64,000 bases of DNA from Shewanella mangrovisoli (GCF_019457635.1 NZ_CP080412.1:3472001-3536000), one strand, 5' to 3'; shown: positions 1 through 8,709, numbered from the stretch's first letter. The notes: a model not told the origin generated them from the letters alone. Translations and numbers: made by a program.

Positions 1-679
1 TTATTAAGCCAAACAGCGCTGGTAAATAGATATACCCTAAGGTGCCCTCAGGGAGATCCGGCGCGTTAAAGCCCGCGATTATATACCCTAAGCTGCCCGA
101 CAAGGAGATTAATAATCCGGTCGCGGCGGAAAATCCTACTGCTAGACGCATCTGTAAACCAAAATAGGTTAAAAAAGGCACTAACAAGACGCCGCCGCCA
201 ATCCCCATTAATCCTGCAATCGCGGCAACAATCACGGCCACCACAAACAAAATCATCGAGTTTGGCAGTTCTCGGTTCGATTCAGTTTTAAAGGGATAAG
301 CCATTTGAATCGCCATTAACATCACAAATATCGCAAACCCTTGTCTGAGGGTCGCCGCAGGGATTTGTTCGGCAATAAAGCCAGACATTAAAGCGCCGAG
401 AATGATCCCCGGAAACATGGTTCGAAACAATCCCCAGGGCACATTACCGCGTTTATGGTGGGCTCTGGCAGAAGAAATCGAGGTTAAAATAATCGCCGCA
501 AGGGATGTGGCAATCGCAATATGAGGTAACTGAGCCGAAGTGATACCGACCGAAGGTAAGATATAAAGCAGTGCAGGCACGACAATTAAGCCGCCACCGA
601 TGCCCAATAACCCCGCCATAAAACCGACAAACGCGCCTAAAGCCAAGCAAATAAAGAACACCGACAGCAAACTATCCAC
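1..679 (-). CDS. TauE/SafE-family membrane exporter, 3' end missing
   Basis: Multi-pass inner-membrane protein of the TauE/SafE (DUF81) family, which moves sulfite, sulfonates or related anions. The reading frame starts at GTG 679 and is still open at base 1, so the C-terminus lies outside the window (226 codons seen). Two family repeats are visible: a glycine-rich GLLGIGGG near residues 23-30 and a second MGIGGGVLLVP near residue 150, each followed by hydrophobic helices. An in-frame stop at 716-718 rules out a much earlier start. It lies downstream of ptsP on the same strand with a gap of about 60 bases, so co-transcription is possible. The substrate cannot be told from sequence. Confidence 0.85.
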   Translation of the reverse strand, partial: MDSLLSVFFICLALGAFVGFMAGLLGIGGGLIVVPALLYILPSVGITSAQLPHIAIATSLAAIILTSISSARAHHKRGNVPWGLFRTMFPGIILGALMSGFIAEQIPAATLRQGFAIFVMLMAIQMAYPFKTESNRELPNSMILFVVAVIVAAIAGLMGIGGGVLLVPFLTYFGLQMRLAVGFSAATGLLISLSGSLGYIIAGFNAPDLPEGTLGYIYLPALFGLI

Positions 680-737
680 ACGGGTACCTACAGCGTGATT
701 AAGTGAAGCCTTAGCTTAAAGCAAAAGACGCGATTAG

Positions 738-2972
738 TTAATTAAGAATTGTGGCTAATCCCTGCTGTGTTAAATATTCTTTAACCAACTCACGCACTTG
801 GAAACCGTTTGATAGGCTCAAAGCCTGCGACAAGAGTTGCGTCAAATCTGCGCGGGACACTCGGCGCAGCAGGTAATTAATCCGCGCTAAACTGCCTTGG
901 TTCATACTCAAATGCTGGTATCCCATCGCCACCAACAGAATCGCCCCCATGGGTTCCCCCGCCAGCTCGCCACAGATACTGATATCGAGTTGATGATAAT
1001 CACAATCAAGCCTTGCCTGATGCAGCGCCCGGAGAATACCTGGATGATAACTATCAAACAGTGAGCTCACCCTTGGGTTGTTACGGTCCACAGCGAGTAA
1101 ATATTGGGTCAAATCGTTACTGCCGACCGACACAAAATCGACGCGTTTTGCCACTTCATCTAACTGATATAACAGCGCTGGAACTTCGAGCATAATGCCA
1201 ATGCGCGGCATTTCAATCTGGCTGTTCACATCGTTCTTGAGTTCAACATAGGCCTGCTCTAGATAGGCCAAGGATTGGTCAATTTCATCTAAGTTACTGA
1301 CCATAGGCAGTAAAATACTGAGCTGCTTGCCCTCTCCGCCCGCTTGCAACATCGCCCTTAACTGCACGAGGAATAGCTCAGGGTGATCCAATGATAAGCG
1401 GATACCGCGCCAGCCTAAGAAGGGGTTATCTTCTTTAATCGGGAAATAAGGCAGCGGCTTATCGCCCCCCACATCTAAGGTACGCATCACCACAGGACGA
1501 CCCGATGCCGCCGATAACACCTGTTGATAGACTTTTACCTGCTCGGACTCACTCGGAAAACGCTGTTGCAACATAAAGGGAATTTCGGTGCGATATAGCC
1601 CAATACCATCGGCGCCTTCGGCGATTTCAGAGGCGACACCACTGAGTAACCCAGCGTTAAGGTACAAACGGATCCGTGTTCCATCGAGCATCACCGACGG
1701 CAGGGCTAACTCCTGCGCGTATTGGCGTTGCAACGCCTTTTGCGCCGAAATCAAACTGCGGTATTCGCTAACAATCGCAGGCGATGGCGACACCATTAAT
1801 TGCCCGCGGCTGGCGTTGACCACTAACAGCTTCTGGTCAATATCGGCCGACAACAATTGCTCGACGCCAGTAATGGCGGGCACGCCCAGAGCGCGCGCTA
1901 AAATCGCCGCATGGGAGTTAACGCCCCCCAATTCAGTGACAATACCGGCCAATTTTTGCCGAGGGAATTCGGCGAGCATAGTGGCATCCGCTTCACGCGT
2001 CACTAAAATCACCGGCTTATCGGGTTCAAGCTCTAAACGCTCGGGTTCGATTAACTGCCTTAATACCTTTTGCCCCAGATCCCGAATATCGCTCGCCCGT
2101 TCTTTGAGGTAAGGATCTTCCATCGCCAAAAACTGTTGAATATAACGCAGCGAAACCCGGCTAACCGCCGATTCGGCTTCCCAGCCCTGCTGCACTTCGC
2201 GAGCATATTCACCACCTAGGCTGGCATCATCGAGCAGCAGCTGCAAGGCGTTGAATATTGAGGCGACTTCTTCATCCTGCTCACGGTCGAAACGTTGAGA
2301 TAAGGCACCGATTGCCTCTTTACAACGCCCCATCGCCGCCACTAATCGGCTGGATTCGAGGGCAATATCCTCACAGCGCACATCGGGCTGCTCGAGGGAT
2401 ATTTCGCCACCGAGCACCAAGGCGTGGGCAATGGCTATACCGCTGGATGCAGAGGTTCCTTGAAATAAAATCTGTTGATGCAGCGAACTGACCTGTGCCT
2501 TTTGCTTTAATCCCCGGATCGCCATCGCGAGCTGCGCGGCCAAGGTCATTAAGAAGGCTTCTTCCCCTTCGCTAAATTGCCGCGCGCTGGCCTGCTGCAC
2601 CACAATTACGCCGACGACTGCTTTTTGATAAATAATGGGGACGGCTAAAAAGGCACGGTATTCTTCTTCAGCGACTTCGGGGAAAAGTTTAAAGCGTGGA
2701 TGCAAACGGGCATCTGCAAGGTTTACCGCTTCTTCGCGTTCTGCGGCCAAGCCAACCAAGCCTTGGGTTAACGGCATGCGCACGCGCCCAACGGCACTCT
2801 TCTCAAGGCCATCGGTGGCTGATAATACGAGTTCTTGCTGATCTAGGATGTAGACCGAGCAACATTGGGTTTCCATCGCCGCTTTGGTCGATGAAACTAG
2901 GACTTCTAATGCGGTTTCTAAGCTGTGGGCGGACGCCACAGCTTGCGTAATATCCCTGAGCGTATTTAACAC
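738..2972 (-). CDS. ptsP: Phosphoenolpyruvate-protein phosphotransferase EI-Ntr (PtsP)
   Basis: First enzyme of the nitrogen phosphotransferase system; it takes phosphate from phosphoenolpyruvate and passes it to NPr. The protein has an N-terminal GAF domain (about residues 15-155), the swivelling phosphohistidine domain with the active histidine in GGVNSHAAILAR (about H354), and the C-terminal PEP-binding TIM barrel, including the GIGLYRTEIPF and SICGELAG motifs. I place the start at GTG 2972, not at TTG 2981, because a GAGGA ribosome site lies 9 bases upstream of it and the resulting MLNTLRDITQ aligns with the Escherichia coli start. Length 744 aa matches the family (748). It follows rppH by 23 bases, the same pair as in E. 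coli. Confidence 0.96.
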   Translation of the reverse strand: MLNTLRDITQAVASAHSLETALEVLVSSTKAAMETQCCSVYILDQQELVLSATDGLEKSAVGRVRMPLTQGLVGLAAEREEAVNLADARLHPRFKLFPEVAEEEYRAFLAVPIIYQKAVVGVIVVQQASARQFSEGEEAFLMTLAAQLAMAIRGLKQKAQVSSLHQQILFQGTSASSGIAIAHALVLGGEISLEQPDVRCEDIALESSRLVAAMGRCKEAIGALSQRFDREQDEEVASIFNALQLLLDDASLGGEYAREVQQGWEAESAVSRVSLRYIQQFLAMEDPYLKERASDIRDLGQKVLRQLIEPERLELEPDKPVILVTREADATMLAEFPRQKLAGIVTELGGVNSHAAILARALGVPAITGVEQLLSADIDQKLLVVNASRGQLMVSPSPAIVSEYRSLISAQKALQRQYAQELALPSVMLDGTRIRLYLNAGLLSGVASEIAEGADGIGLYRTEIPFMLQQRFPSESEQVKVYQQVLSAASGRPVVMRTLDVGGDKPLPYFPIKEDNPFLGWRGIRLSLDHPELFLVQLRAMLQAGGEGKQLSILLPMVSNLDEIDQSLAYLEQAYVELKNDVNSQIEMPRIGIMLEVPALLYQLDEVAKRVDFVSVGSNDLTQYLLAVDRNNPRVSSLFDSYHPGILRALHQARLDCDYHQLDISICGELAGEPMGAILLVAMGYQHLSMNQGSLARINYLLRRVSRADLTQLLSQALSLSNGFQVRELVKEYLTQQGLATILN

Positions 2973-2995
2973 TGTTTTCAATCCTCTTTTGAAAA

Positions 2996-3520
2996 TCAGC
3001 CCGTTGTTCTTTGTCTTACCCGCTTCCTCGGAATTTCCTGGGTTTGGAAGGACAATGCCGTTACCGCAAACTCTTTCATAACCTTACGATAAACATCACG
3101 CTTAAATGAGACAACCTGCCGCACAGGATACCAATAACTTACCCAACGCCAATCGTCAAACTCAGGGTGGCCTGAAGAACTTAAATTAATCGCACTATCT
3201 TGGCTTTTGAGTTGTAACAGAAACCATTTTTGTTTTTGGCCGATACACACAGGCTTGCTGTCCTGTCTCACTAAACGCTTGGGCAAGCGGTATCTTAACC
3301 AAGAACGGGTCGAGGTTAATATAGTGACATGCTCGGGTCTTAAGCCTACTTCCTCATACAATTCACGGTACATCGCCTCTTCGGCCGATTCACCATCATC
3401 GACACCGCCCTGAGGAAATTGCCATGAATGTTGTCCGAATCGTCTGGCCCACATCACTTGGCCGTATCTATTACAAATTATTATGCCCACATTTGCGCGA
3501 AAGCCGTCGCTATCAATCAC
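2996..3520 (-). CDS. rppH: RNA pyrophosphohydrolase RppH (Nudix)
   Basis: Removes pyrophosphate from the 5' triphosphate end of mRNA and so starts RNase E-dependent decay. The N-terminus closely follows E. coli RppH, including [17 protein letters not shown]. The Nudix box runs from G38 to L60, with the REL..EEVGL metal-binding core. Length is 174 aa, close to the 176 of E. coli. The start is GTG 3520, supported by GGAG five bases upstream and by the family N-terminus. It leads the rppH-ptsP pair and is divergent from mutH across about 690 bases. Confidence 0.96.
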   Translation of the reverse strand: MIDSDGFRANVGIIICNRYGQVMWARRFGQHSWQFPQGGVDDGESAEEAMYRELYEEVGLRPEHVTILTSTRSWLRYRLPKRLVRQDSKPVCIGQKQKWFLLQLKSQDSAINLSSSGHPEFDDWRWVSYWYPVRQVVSFKRDVYRKVMKEFAVTALSFQTQEIPRKRVRQRTTG

Positions 3521-3627
3521 ATGGACTCCAAATAAGGATAACTTTTAATAAACCGATTGTTTCACAAAGCCAGTCTCTCAGCAAACCTCTATTTGCAGCT
3601 ATTTTTTGGATAAATACCTTCAACTAA

Positions 3628-3843
3628 CTACTTTATCAACAATCTAAGGGGTTCAACCTTGGGGATATCCACATTTTCTGTGGATATCTCTGTTTGAAAC
3701 TCGGGTAAACTAGGTATATCGTTCAAAAAACAGTAAATATCATTCATGGCAGCCCGCTTACTTAAATAAAATAAAAACATAAAAATTATAAAGTTACACG
3801 TTATCAGTATAAAAACATGTGACTCAAAAACGAAAAAGCTCAC
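3628..3843 (-). CDS. Possible small membrane protein, 71 aa (doubtful)
   Basis: A 71-codon frame starting at GTG 3843, with AGG 7 bases upstream. Residues 10-28 are strongly hydrophobic and could form one membrane helix. The C-terminal half is polar and acidic. I recognise no family. Its last third is encoded across the inverted repeat at 3664-3688, which hints that the DNA may serve a site rather than a protein. It would lie upstream of rppH on the same strand, with a 107-base gap. It may be a chance frame in AT-rich DNA. Confidence 0.25.
   Translation of the reverse strand: MSFFVFESHVFILITCNFIIFMFLFYLSKRAAMNDIYCFLNDIPSLPEFQTEISTENVDIPKVEPLRLLIK
3664..3688. repeat. Perfect 10-bp inverted repeat with DnaA-box-like arms
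   Basis: GATATCCACA, a five-base spacer TTTTC, then TGTGGATATC. Each arm contains ATATCCACA, one base from the DnaA box TTATCCACA. It lacks a terminator-style T-run. Confidence 0.6.
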
Positions 3844-3893
3844 TTTTTAACCTAATGCAAATTAAGTGATTTAATCAAAGTAATACCTAAATG

Positions 3894-4021
3894 TTATACA
3901 CAGAGCTCACCCCAAATTACCCACACTCCCGTGGAAAAATGCCCATTTTTACCATTGACTCACGATTTTTATTCGGCTAAAGCCTACTGCATTGTGAGTT
4001 ATCCATAATATCTGTGGATAA
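3894..4021. promoter_or_regulatory. Group of DnaA-box-like 9-mers upstream of mutH
   Basis: TTATACACA at 3894-3902 fits the relaxed consensus TTWTNCACA. TTATCCATA at 3999-4007 is one base off TTATCCACA. TGTGGATAA at 4013-4021 is a perfect box on the minus strand. The last two face each other as an inverted pair. Protein binding is inferred from sequence only. Confidence 0.4.
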
Positions 4022-4114
4022 ATATGTGAGAAACGCAAGGGAAAACCGAGAGTAACTTTGAACACTTTCGCAGGCATTGGAATGCAAACCTACAACTAAC
4101 ATTAAAATCATGCA

Positions 4115-4134
4115 CTTACAGATTTATCTGTGAG
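4115..4134. promoter_or_regulatory. Palindrome in the mutH leader region
   Basis: CTTACAGAT-TT-ATCTGTGAG, 8 of 9 arm positions symmetric, about 80 bases upstream of the mutH start. It could be an operator or a short hairpin; no regulator is identified. Confidence 0.3.
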
Positions 4135-4211
4135 TACAATCTTATCCTTTTTTGAGCGCTCAATTTTTAACCTCTGTTGCTAAGCACCTATTTTCCAGTA
4201 AAATTCGCCTT

Positions 4212-4883
4212 ATGAAACCGATAATCCCCCCTCAAAATCTGAGCGAACTGCTCGAACGTGCCAATATGATGGCCGGCATCTCTTTGGCTCAAATTGCTGC
4301 TCACCGTGGGATTGCTGTGCCTAAGGATCTGAAGCGAGATAAGGGCTGGGTCGGACAACTCATTGAAATGGAGTTAGGCGCGACTGCCGGTTCAAAACCC
4401 GAGCAGGATTTTCTCCACCTCGGTGTTGAGCTAAAAACCATTCCCATCGATAGCAAAGGCAAACCACTGGAAACCACCTATGTATGTGTGGCGCCGCTAA
4501 CCAATATCGAAGGCTTAACCTGGCAAGACAGCTTAGTGTGTCACAAGTTGCAGCGTGTACTCTGGGTACCCGTTGAGGGTGAGCGGCATATTCCTGTGGG
4601 AGATCGTAGAGTGGGCACCCCCATATTGTGGGAACCCGATCTCCAAGAGCAAAGGTTACTGCAACAGGATTGGGAGGAGATAATGGAACTTATCGCCTTA
4701 GGTAAAGTGGAAAAACTCACCGCAAGGCATGGCGAAGTGTTGCAACTGCGCCCTAAAGCCGCCAACAGTAAGGCGCTGACACAGAGCATTGCCGAGGACG
4801 GTAGCCTAAAAATGACCAATCCACGGGGCTTCTATTTAAAGACCGCTTTTACCGCCATGCTATTAAATAAGGTATTTGGTTAA
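4212..4883 (+). CDS. mutH: DNA mismatch repair endonuclease MutH
   Basis: Nicks the unmethylated strand at hemimethylated GATC sites during MutSL-directed mismatch repair. The type II restriction-like core is clear: KPEQDF..LGVELKT supplies the catalytic D...E-x-K residues. [17 protein letters not shown] and [14 protein letters not shown] follow the family closely. I start at ATG 4212 (223 aa), which gives the expected N-terminus; the frame could extend to 4152 but the extra 20 residues have no counterpart. Divergent from rppH, as in E. coli. Its presence implies Dam-directed repair. Confidence 0.96.
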   Translation: MKPIIPPQNLSELLERANMMAGISLAQIAAHRGIAVPKDLKRDKGWVGQLIEMELGATAGSKPEQDFLHLGVELKTIPIDSKGKPLETTYVCVAPLTNIEGLTWQDSLVCHKLQRVLWVPVEGERHIPVGDRRVGTPILWEPDLQEQRLLQQDWEEIMELIALGKVEKLTARHGEVLQLRPKAANSKALTQSIAEDGSLKMTNPRGFYLKTAFTAMLLNKVFG

Positions 4884-4907
4884 ATTTTCGTAGCTATATA
4901 GCGTTGG

Positions 4908-4923
4908 ATTGATCCAGATCACA
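4908..4923. promoter_or_regulatory. CRP-like binding site upstream of the adenylate cyclase gene
   Basis: ATTGATC-CA-GATCACA matches 12 of the 14 defined positions of TGTGATC-NN-GATCACA; the right half is perfect. It also reads as an FNR-type TTGAT-NNNN-ATCAC. A possible -10 TATAAA lies at 4954-4959 with a weak -35 CTGGCA at 4931-4936 (17-base spacing). The site is about 84 bases before the coding start. Confidence 0.45.
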
Positions 4924-5006
4924 AATATCACTGGCACTCTAGTGATGATTTTCTATAAACTACGGCATCCTGAAATATATGGTCGTATTCGGATACAAAA
5001 CCCGTT

Positions 5007-6074
5007 GTGAGAGCACGTAGACAAGCGAAAAAACTTCTTTTTGCGATATTAGCTTGGGCGATAGCCATGGCTGCGTTCGTGTTTTTCCGATATGCACAGT
5101 CGCCGGAGTTACCACAATGGGCTGTCGGTTCGGCCGATCTCGCGACGCTTGCCGTCTACATGGGCATCATTTTTGGCAGCCTACATTGGATGTCGAACCT
5201 GATCGCCGACTTCAGCGCCATCAATCGTCTTCCCTATGTTTTCTCAGTGATTTTTAAAGGTTTGTTCCTGCTACTCGGGGCGACCACCTTAGCCTATATG
5301 ACCCAGTTCTTGAATATGTGGGCCATTGAAAATCATATGTCGACCCTAAGACAAATGCTCACGGCGCATATTCTCTATAGTCCTTCCTTCCAAGCGCTTA
5401 TCGTCTATTTAGTGGTCGTACGGGTCAGCTTAGCCTTTGTCGAACAAATGGCACTTTTGGTTGGGCCGCGTATTCTGCTCAACATTGGTTTAGGTAAATA
5501 CCATAAACCACGATACGAGCAGCGTTTATTCCTTTATTTAGATATGGTTGCCTCGACAACCCACGCCGAGTCCCTCGGGGATTACCGTTTTAGCCGCCTG
5601 ATTCAAGACAGCTTTAGCCTGCTATCCGACACAGTGACCAATAACGAAGCCGAAATTTACCGTTATATGGGCGATGCCGTATTGATCCACTGGCCGTTAG
5701 AAGAAGGCGTGGTGCACGACCGCTGCATGAATATCTATTTTGAATTTAGCCAGCAGTTAAATTGGCAGCGACGTTACTTTGAAGAGCACTATGGGTTTGT
5801 GCCTAAATTTAAGGCGGCGGCCCACTGTGGCCAAGTGGTTGCTGCAGTGGTTGGTGTGCAAAAACAAGAAATTAGCTTTTTTAGTGATGTGCTAAATACC
5901 TTAGCCAGACTTCAAGATCAGTGTAATCCACTGGGACAACGCATGCTGATCTCTGGTGCGCTGGCGGGCCGACTCGACAATCCCAATAGCGAATACCGCT
6001 TAACCAATTTGGGTCCAGTCAAATTAAAGGGGAAACAACACTCGATTGAAGTGTTTGGTGTTTCCCCTCTCTAA
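5007..6074 (+). CDS. cyaC: Membrane-bound class III adenylate cyclase (CyaC-like)
   Basis: Makes cAMP from ATP. Four hydrophobic segments fill the N-terminal half (about residues 10-27, 46-65, 78-101 and 121-145). They are followed by a class III nucleotide cyclase domain from about residue 173, with the first metal aspartate in LYLDMVAST and the second in RYMGDAVLIHW. The start is GTG 5007; no upstream ATG is available and the ribosome site is weak. The gene order mutH-cyclase-LysR-HPt-yhcC-gltB matches my recollection of the S. oneidensis cyaC locus, whose product contributes to cAMP/CRP control of anaerobic respiration; that assignment is from memory. It is convergent with oxyR, 24 bases apart. 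Confidence 0.85.
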   Translation: MRARRQAKKLLFAILAWAIAMAAFVFFRYAQSPELPQWAVGSADLATLAVYMGIIFGSLHWMSNLIADFSAINRLPYVFSVIFKGLFLLLGATTLAYMTQFLNMWAIENHMSTLRQMLTAHILYSPSFQALIVYLVVVRVSLAFVEQMALLVGPRILLNIGLGKYHKPRYEQRLFLYLDMVASTTHAESLGDYRFSRLIQDSFSLLSDTVTNNEAEIYRYMGDAVLIHWPLEEGVVHDRCMNIYFEFSQQLNWQRRYFEEHYGFVPKFKAAAHCGQVVAAVVGVQKQEISFFSDVLNTLARLQDQCNPLGQRMLISGALAGRLDNPNSEYRLTNLGPVKLKGKQHSIEVFGVSPL

Positions 6075-6098
6075 TATCCTAGCTTTAACTTACAGCGA

Positions 6099-7010
6099 TT
6101 ATTCGATTTCTTTGGTTAACAGCTTTTGAATAAGTAAACCTAGGGTACGGAAGGTCAAAATCCGGCTGGTTGTTTGTCGCCAAACTAAGCCGATATCGCG
6201 GTAAGGCGCTTCACCGGGCGGAGTCATCACCACCAGATCGGTATCATTTAAGATGCCAGCATCGATCGCCATTTGCGGTAAGAAGGTGGTGCCCAGCTTG
6301 CTATCCACCATTTGCACTAAAGTATGCAGACTGGTCGCGGCAAAGGGATTCACCTTAGCGCTGTCACCTAACTGACAAGCGGTAATCGCATGCCCTGTAA
6401 TACAGTGTTCACTCTGTAGCAGGAAGATACTCTCATCGGGCAAAGTCTGATAATCGATAGGTTGATGAATGCCACCCACTAAATCTTTATGGATCACCAT
6501 CTTAAAGGGGTCTATCCCGACTTTCATGCTGTGGTAACCACTGGTATCCACGGGCAAAGCGAGGATCAGTAAATCCAACTCCCCTTTGCCTAAGGCATCG
6601 AGCAAACGCTCAGTAGTATCCTCTTTGAGTAATAAACTCATCGCCGGATAAGCTTGCTGACATTGCTTAACCACGCGGCTTAATAAAAATGGCGCAATGG
6701 TTGGGATACAACCTAAGCGGATATCCCCAGTCATAGGTTCGCCCTGGTTTTTAACCAGTTCGACTAAATCATCCACATCCGTGAGGATTTTGCGGGAACG
6801 CTGCACCACTTCTTCACCGATAGCGGTGAACATAAAGGATTTATGATCACGTTCTATCAATTGATGGCCGAGCTGTTCTTCAAGATTCTGGATCCCGCTC
6901 GATAGCGTTGATTGACTGACAAAACACACCTTAGCGGCGCGGTTAAAATTCTGCTCTTGGTGAAGATTCACCAAATAGAATAAATTCTTGAGGCTAGGTA
7001 AATTTTTCAT
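6099..7010 (-). CDS. oxyR: LysR-family peroxide sensor OxyR
   Basis: Transcription factor that senses hydrogen peroxide through a disulfide and controls catalase and peroxidase genes. It has an N-terminal LysR helix-turn-helix (about residues 5-62, with AKVCFVSQSTLSSGIQNLEEQLG) and a C-terminal effector domain. Two cysteines, C203 and C212 in EHCITGHAITAC, have the nine-residue spacing of the OxyR redox pair C199/C208, which separates it from other LysR proteins. Length 303 aa (E. coli 305). It lies downstream of hptA on the same strand, about 218 bases away, so it probably has its own promoter. Confidence 0.92.
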   Translation of the reverse strand: MKNLPSLKNLFYLVNLHQEQNFNRAAKVCFVSQSTLSSGIQNLEEQLGHQLIERDHKSFMFTAIGEEVVQRSRKILTDVDDLVELVKNQGEPMTGDIRLGCIPTIAPFLLSRVVKQCQQAYPAMSLLLKEDTTERLLDALGKGELDLLILALPVDTSGYHSMKVGIDPFKMVIHKDLVGGIHQPIDYQTLPDESIFLLQSEHCITGHAITACQLGDSAKVNPFAATSLHTLVQMVDSKLGTTFLPQMAIDAGILNDTDLVVMTPPGEAPYRDIGLVWRQTTSRILTFRTLGLLIQKLLTKEIE

Positions 7011-7192
7011 TTAATCGATTGCCACTAAGGTTATGAATTAATAAATTTAATCAACTCTAGCATAAGTTATCAACTAAAACGCGGCTGAATTGCTCAATAC
7101 TGTGAGCAAAATCGATTTTCAATCAAAGGAAAACCTAAGAGAGCGCTTACGGAGAACAAACGGAGGGGATAAAGACTGGAACTGAGGTTATT

Positions 7193-7217
7193 GAGGTGCA
7201 ACCTGAAGCTGCACCTC
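7193..7217 (-). terminator. Strong hairpin after hptA
   Basis: GAGGTGCA and TGCACCTC form an 8-bp perfect stem with a 9-base loop, starting 11 bases beyond the hptA stop. There is no T-run, so it may stabilise the 3' end or pause polymerase rather than act as a classic terminator. Confidence 0.4.
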
Positions 7218-7228
7218 CATAGTACAGA

Positions 7229-7594
7229 CTAAGCTTTCGCCTGTAGGAATTGCTTTAATTGCTGGAGATCGGCACTTGCAAATTCAACAATTTGCGCGAC
7301 CCAGGTTCCATGTTCAGCTTCCCAACGTGTTTCTTCACCATGTTGGAGTAACTGGGCAATTTGCTGAATACGTTTTAACCCCACAGAGCCCGCTGCACCT
7401 TTAAATTTATGGGCTTCGGCGCATAAAGTGTCCTTATCGGCAGCTTCGTTAGCCTTGACTAGATTCCCTACATACTCAGGCATTAATTGCTCAAACAAGA
7501 CCACACTCTTTAGCAGAGTTCCGGCACCAATCGCACTGCAATACTGTTCTAACGTATTGAGATCTAGGATTGTTTCTAATTCAACTGTGGCCAT
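7229..7594 (-). CDS. hptA: Histidine phosphotransfer protein HptA (Arc phosphorelay)
   Basis: A single HPt four-helix domain of 121 aa with no attached kinase. The phosphorylated histidine is H62 in AHKFKGAAGSVGL, the typical HPt motif. In Shewanella the Arc system is split: the sensor ArcS lacks a working HPt output and a separate HptA relays phosphate to ArcA. The location between oxyR and yhcC agrees with that gene. Start ATG 7594. It is downstream of yhcC on the same strand, 185 bases away. Confidence 0.88.
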   Translation of the reverse strand: MATVELETILDLNTLEQYCSAIGAGTLLKSVVLFEQLMPEYVGNLVKANEAADKDTLCAEAHKFKGAAGSVGLKRIQQIAQLLQHGEETRWEAEHGTWVAQIVEFASADLQQLKQFLQAKA

Positions 7595-7779
7595 CTAGGC
7601 CTCCCTTAAGTAGTCCAATGCTTAAAACACGTTTATGACATGATACCCACTAAAATTGTCAGTGCAACTTATAGCAGCATTTGTGGTCAAATGATGTTTT
7701 ATTTAACAAAAAATCAACTATTTCAAACACTCTCAGCGATAAATCGATTTCAACTGAATCCATTCAAGCGATATGGTCA

Positions 7780-8709
7780 TTATGGTCGCGTTAATGCCGC
7801 GCCTTGTCCACCCTTACGCGCAAGATCCTCAACAATTGCCACTAAACCATTCCAACGATAACCACACCAGTCGGGCGCGAGTAGTATCGGTTTTTTCGCA
7901 TAGGCGGTCACCCGATGAAAAATCACTTCTTTAGGTGTATGCCGAACCAGCTCGCCGACACAAGCCGCATACTCTTCGATACTGAGCAATGGCAAGCGTC
8001 CTGCGCGCCAAGCCTTCGCCATCGTACTGCCCTCAACGACATGTAATGGATGTAGCTTTAAGCCATCGACGCCGTGCGCCAGCACCGCCTGCAGTGTCGC
8101 CATATAATCGAGGTGAGTTTCACCGGGTAAGCCTAAGATAAGGTGAGTACAGACTTTTAGGCCTCGGCTTCTGGCCCGTGCAACTGTATCGCAATAACAG
8201 GCAAAATCGTGCCCGCGGTTAATCTTATGCAAGGTTCTATCGTTGGCGGTTTGCAATCCAAGCTCCAGCCAGACATCGACACCCTTTTGCTGATAACTGG
8301 CTAATAAATCGAGAACCTTGTCTGGCACACAGTCGGGACGCGTACCGACACATAAACCCACAATCTCACTGTCTTTGACCGCTTCATCGTATTTAGCCAT
8401 CAACACCTGATACTCATCATAGGTGCTCGTATAGGCCTGAAAATACGCGATAAACTTATCCGCATTCAGCTTAGGTTTAGCCTGTTTATAACGGACTTTC
8501 CCTTGTTCTAGCTGCTCACTAATGCTGAGCGTTTCCGCCTGCTGATAACTAAAGGAGGCCACATTGCAAAAGGTGCAACCGCCACGTCCTAGGGTGCCAT
8601 CGCGGTTAGGGCAAGTGAATTTGGCATCGATAGTCAGCTTGCGTAAGCGCTCGCCGTATTTCGCCTTACACACGGCACCGAATGTGTTTACGTATGCATC
8701 GAGCCCCAT
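7780..8709 (-). CDS. yhcC: YhcC-type radical SAM protein (TIGR01212)
   Basis: Radical SAM enzyme of the YhcC/Elp3-like group; no reaction is established that I can cite. The FeS-binding cysteines are in FTCPNRDGTLGRGGCTFCN near residues 27-46. VGTRPDC and LELGLQTANDRTLHKINRGHD are typical of the family. I place the start at ATG 8709 (309 aa), because GGAGAG lies 4 bases upstream; the frame is open to 8724. Adjacent and divergent to gltB, as in E. coli. Its ATG overlaps the stop of a short upstream frame (TAATG). Confidence 0.9.
   Translation of the reverse strand: MGLDAYVNTFGAVCKAKYGERLRKLTIDAKFTCPNRDGTLGRGGCTFCNVASFSYQQAETLSISEQLEQGKVRYKQAKPKLNADKFIAYFQAYTSTYDEYQVLMAKYDEAVKDSEIVGLCVGTRPDCVPDKVLDLLASYQQKGVDVWLELGLQTANDRTLHKINRGHDFACYCDTVARARSRGLKVCTHLILGLPGETHLDYMATLQAVLAHGVDGLKLHPLHVVEGSTMAKAWRAGRLPLLSIEEYAACVGELVRHTPKEVIFHRVTAYAKKPILLAPDWCGYRWNGLVAIVEDLARKGGQGAALTRP

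Larger units (their letters stand above)
3521..4211. other. AT-rich divergent intergenic region between rppH and mutH
   Basis: About 690 bases without a firmly supported gene. It should hold the promoters of rppH and mutH. It contains a perfect 10-base inverted repeat (3664-3688), three DnaA-box-like 9-mers (3894-3902, 3999-4007, 4013-4021) and a palindrome at 4115-4134. The only sizeable frame is the doubtful 71-aa one on the minus strand. Confidence 0.6.

Noticed and set aside
453-650. Minus-strand 65-codon frame inside the TauE gene
   Set aside because: The TauE frame reads through this region with family motifs; the other frame has no support.
1588-2112. Plus-strand frame of 174 codons opposite ptsP
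   Set aside because: Lies wholly inside ptsP, no ribosome site, low-complexity Ser/Ala/Arg composition typical of an antisense shadow.
3664-4021. Replication origin (oriC)
   Set aside because: Few boxes, no dnaA, gidA or dnaN nearby and no AT-rich 13-mers that I could recognise.
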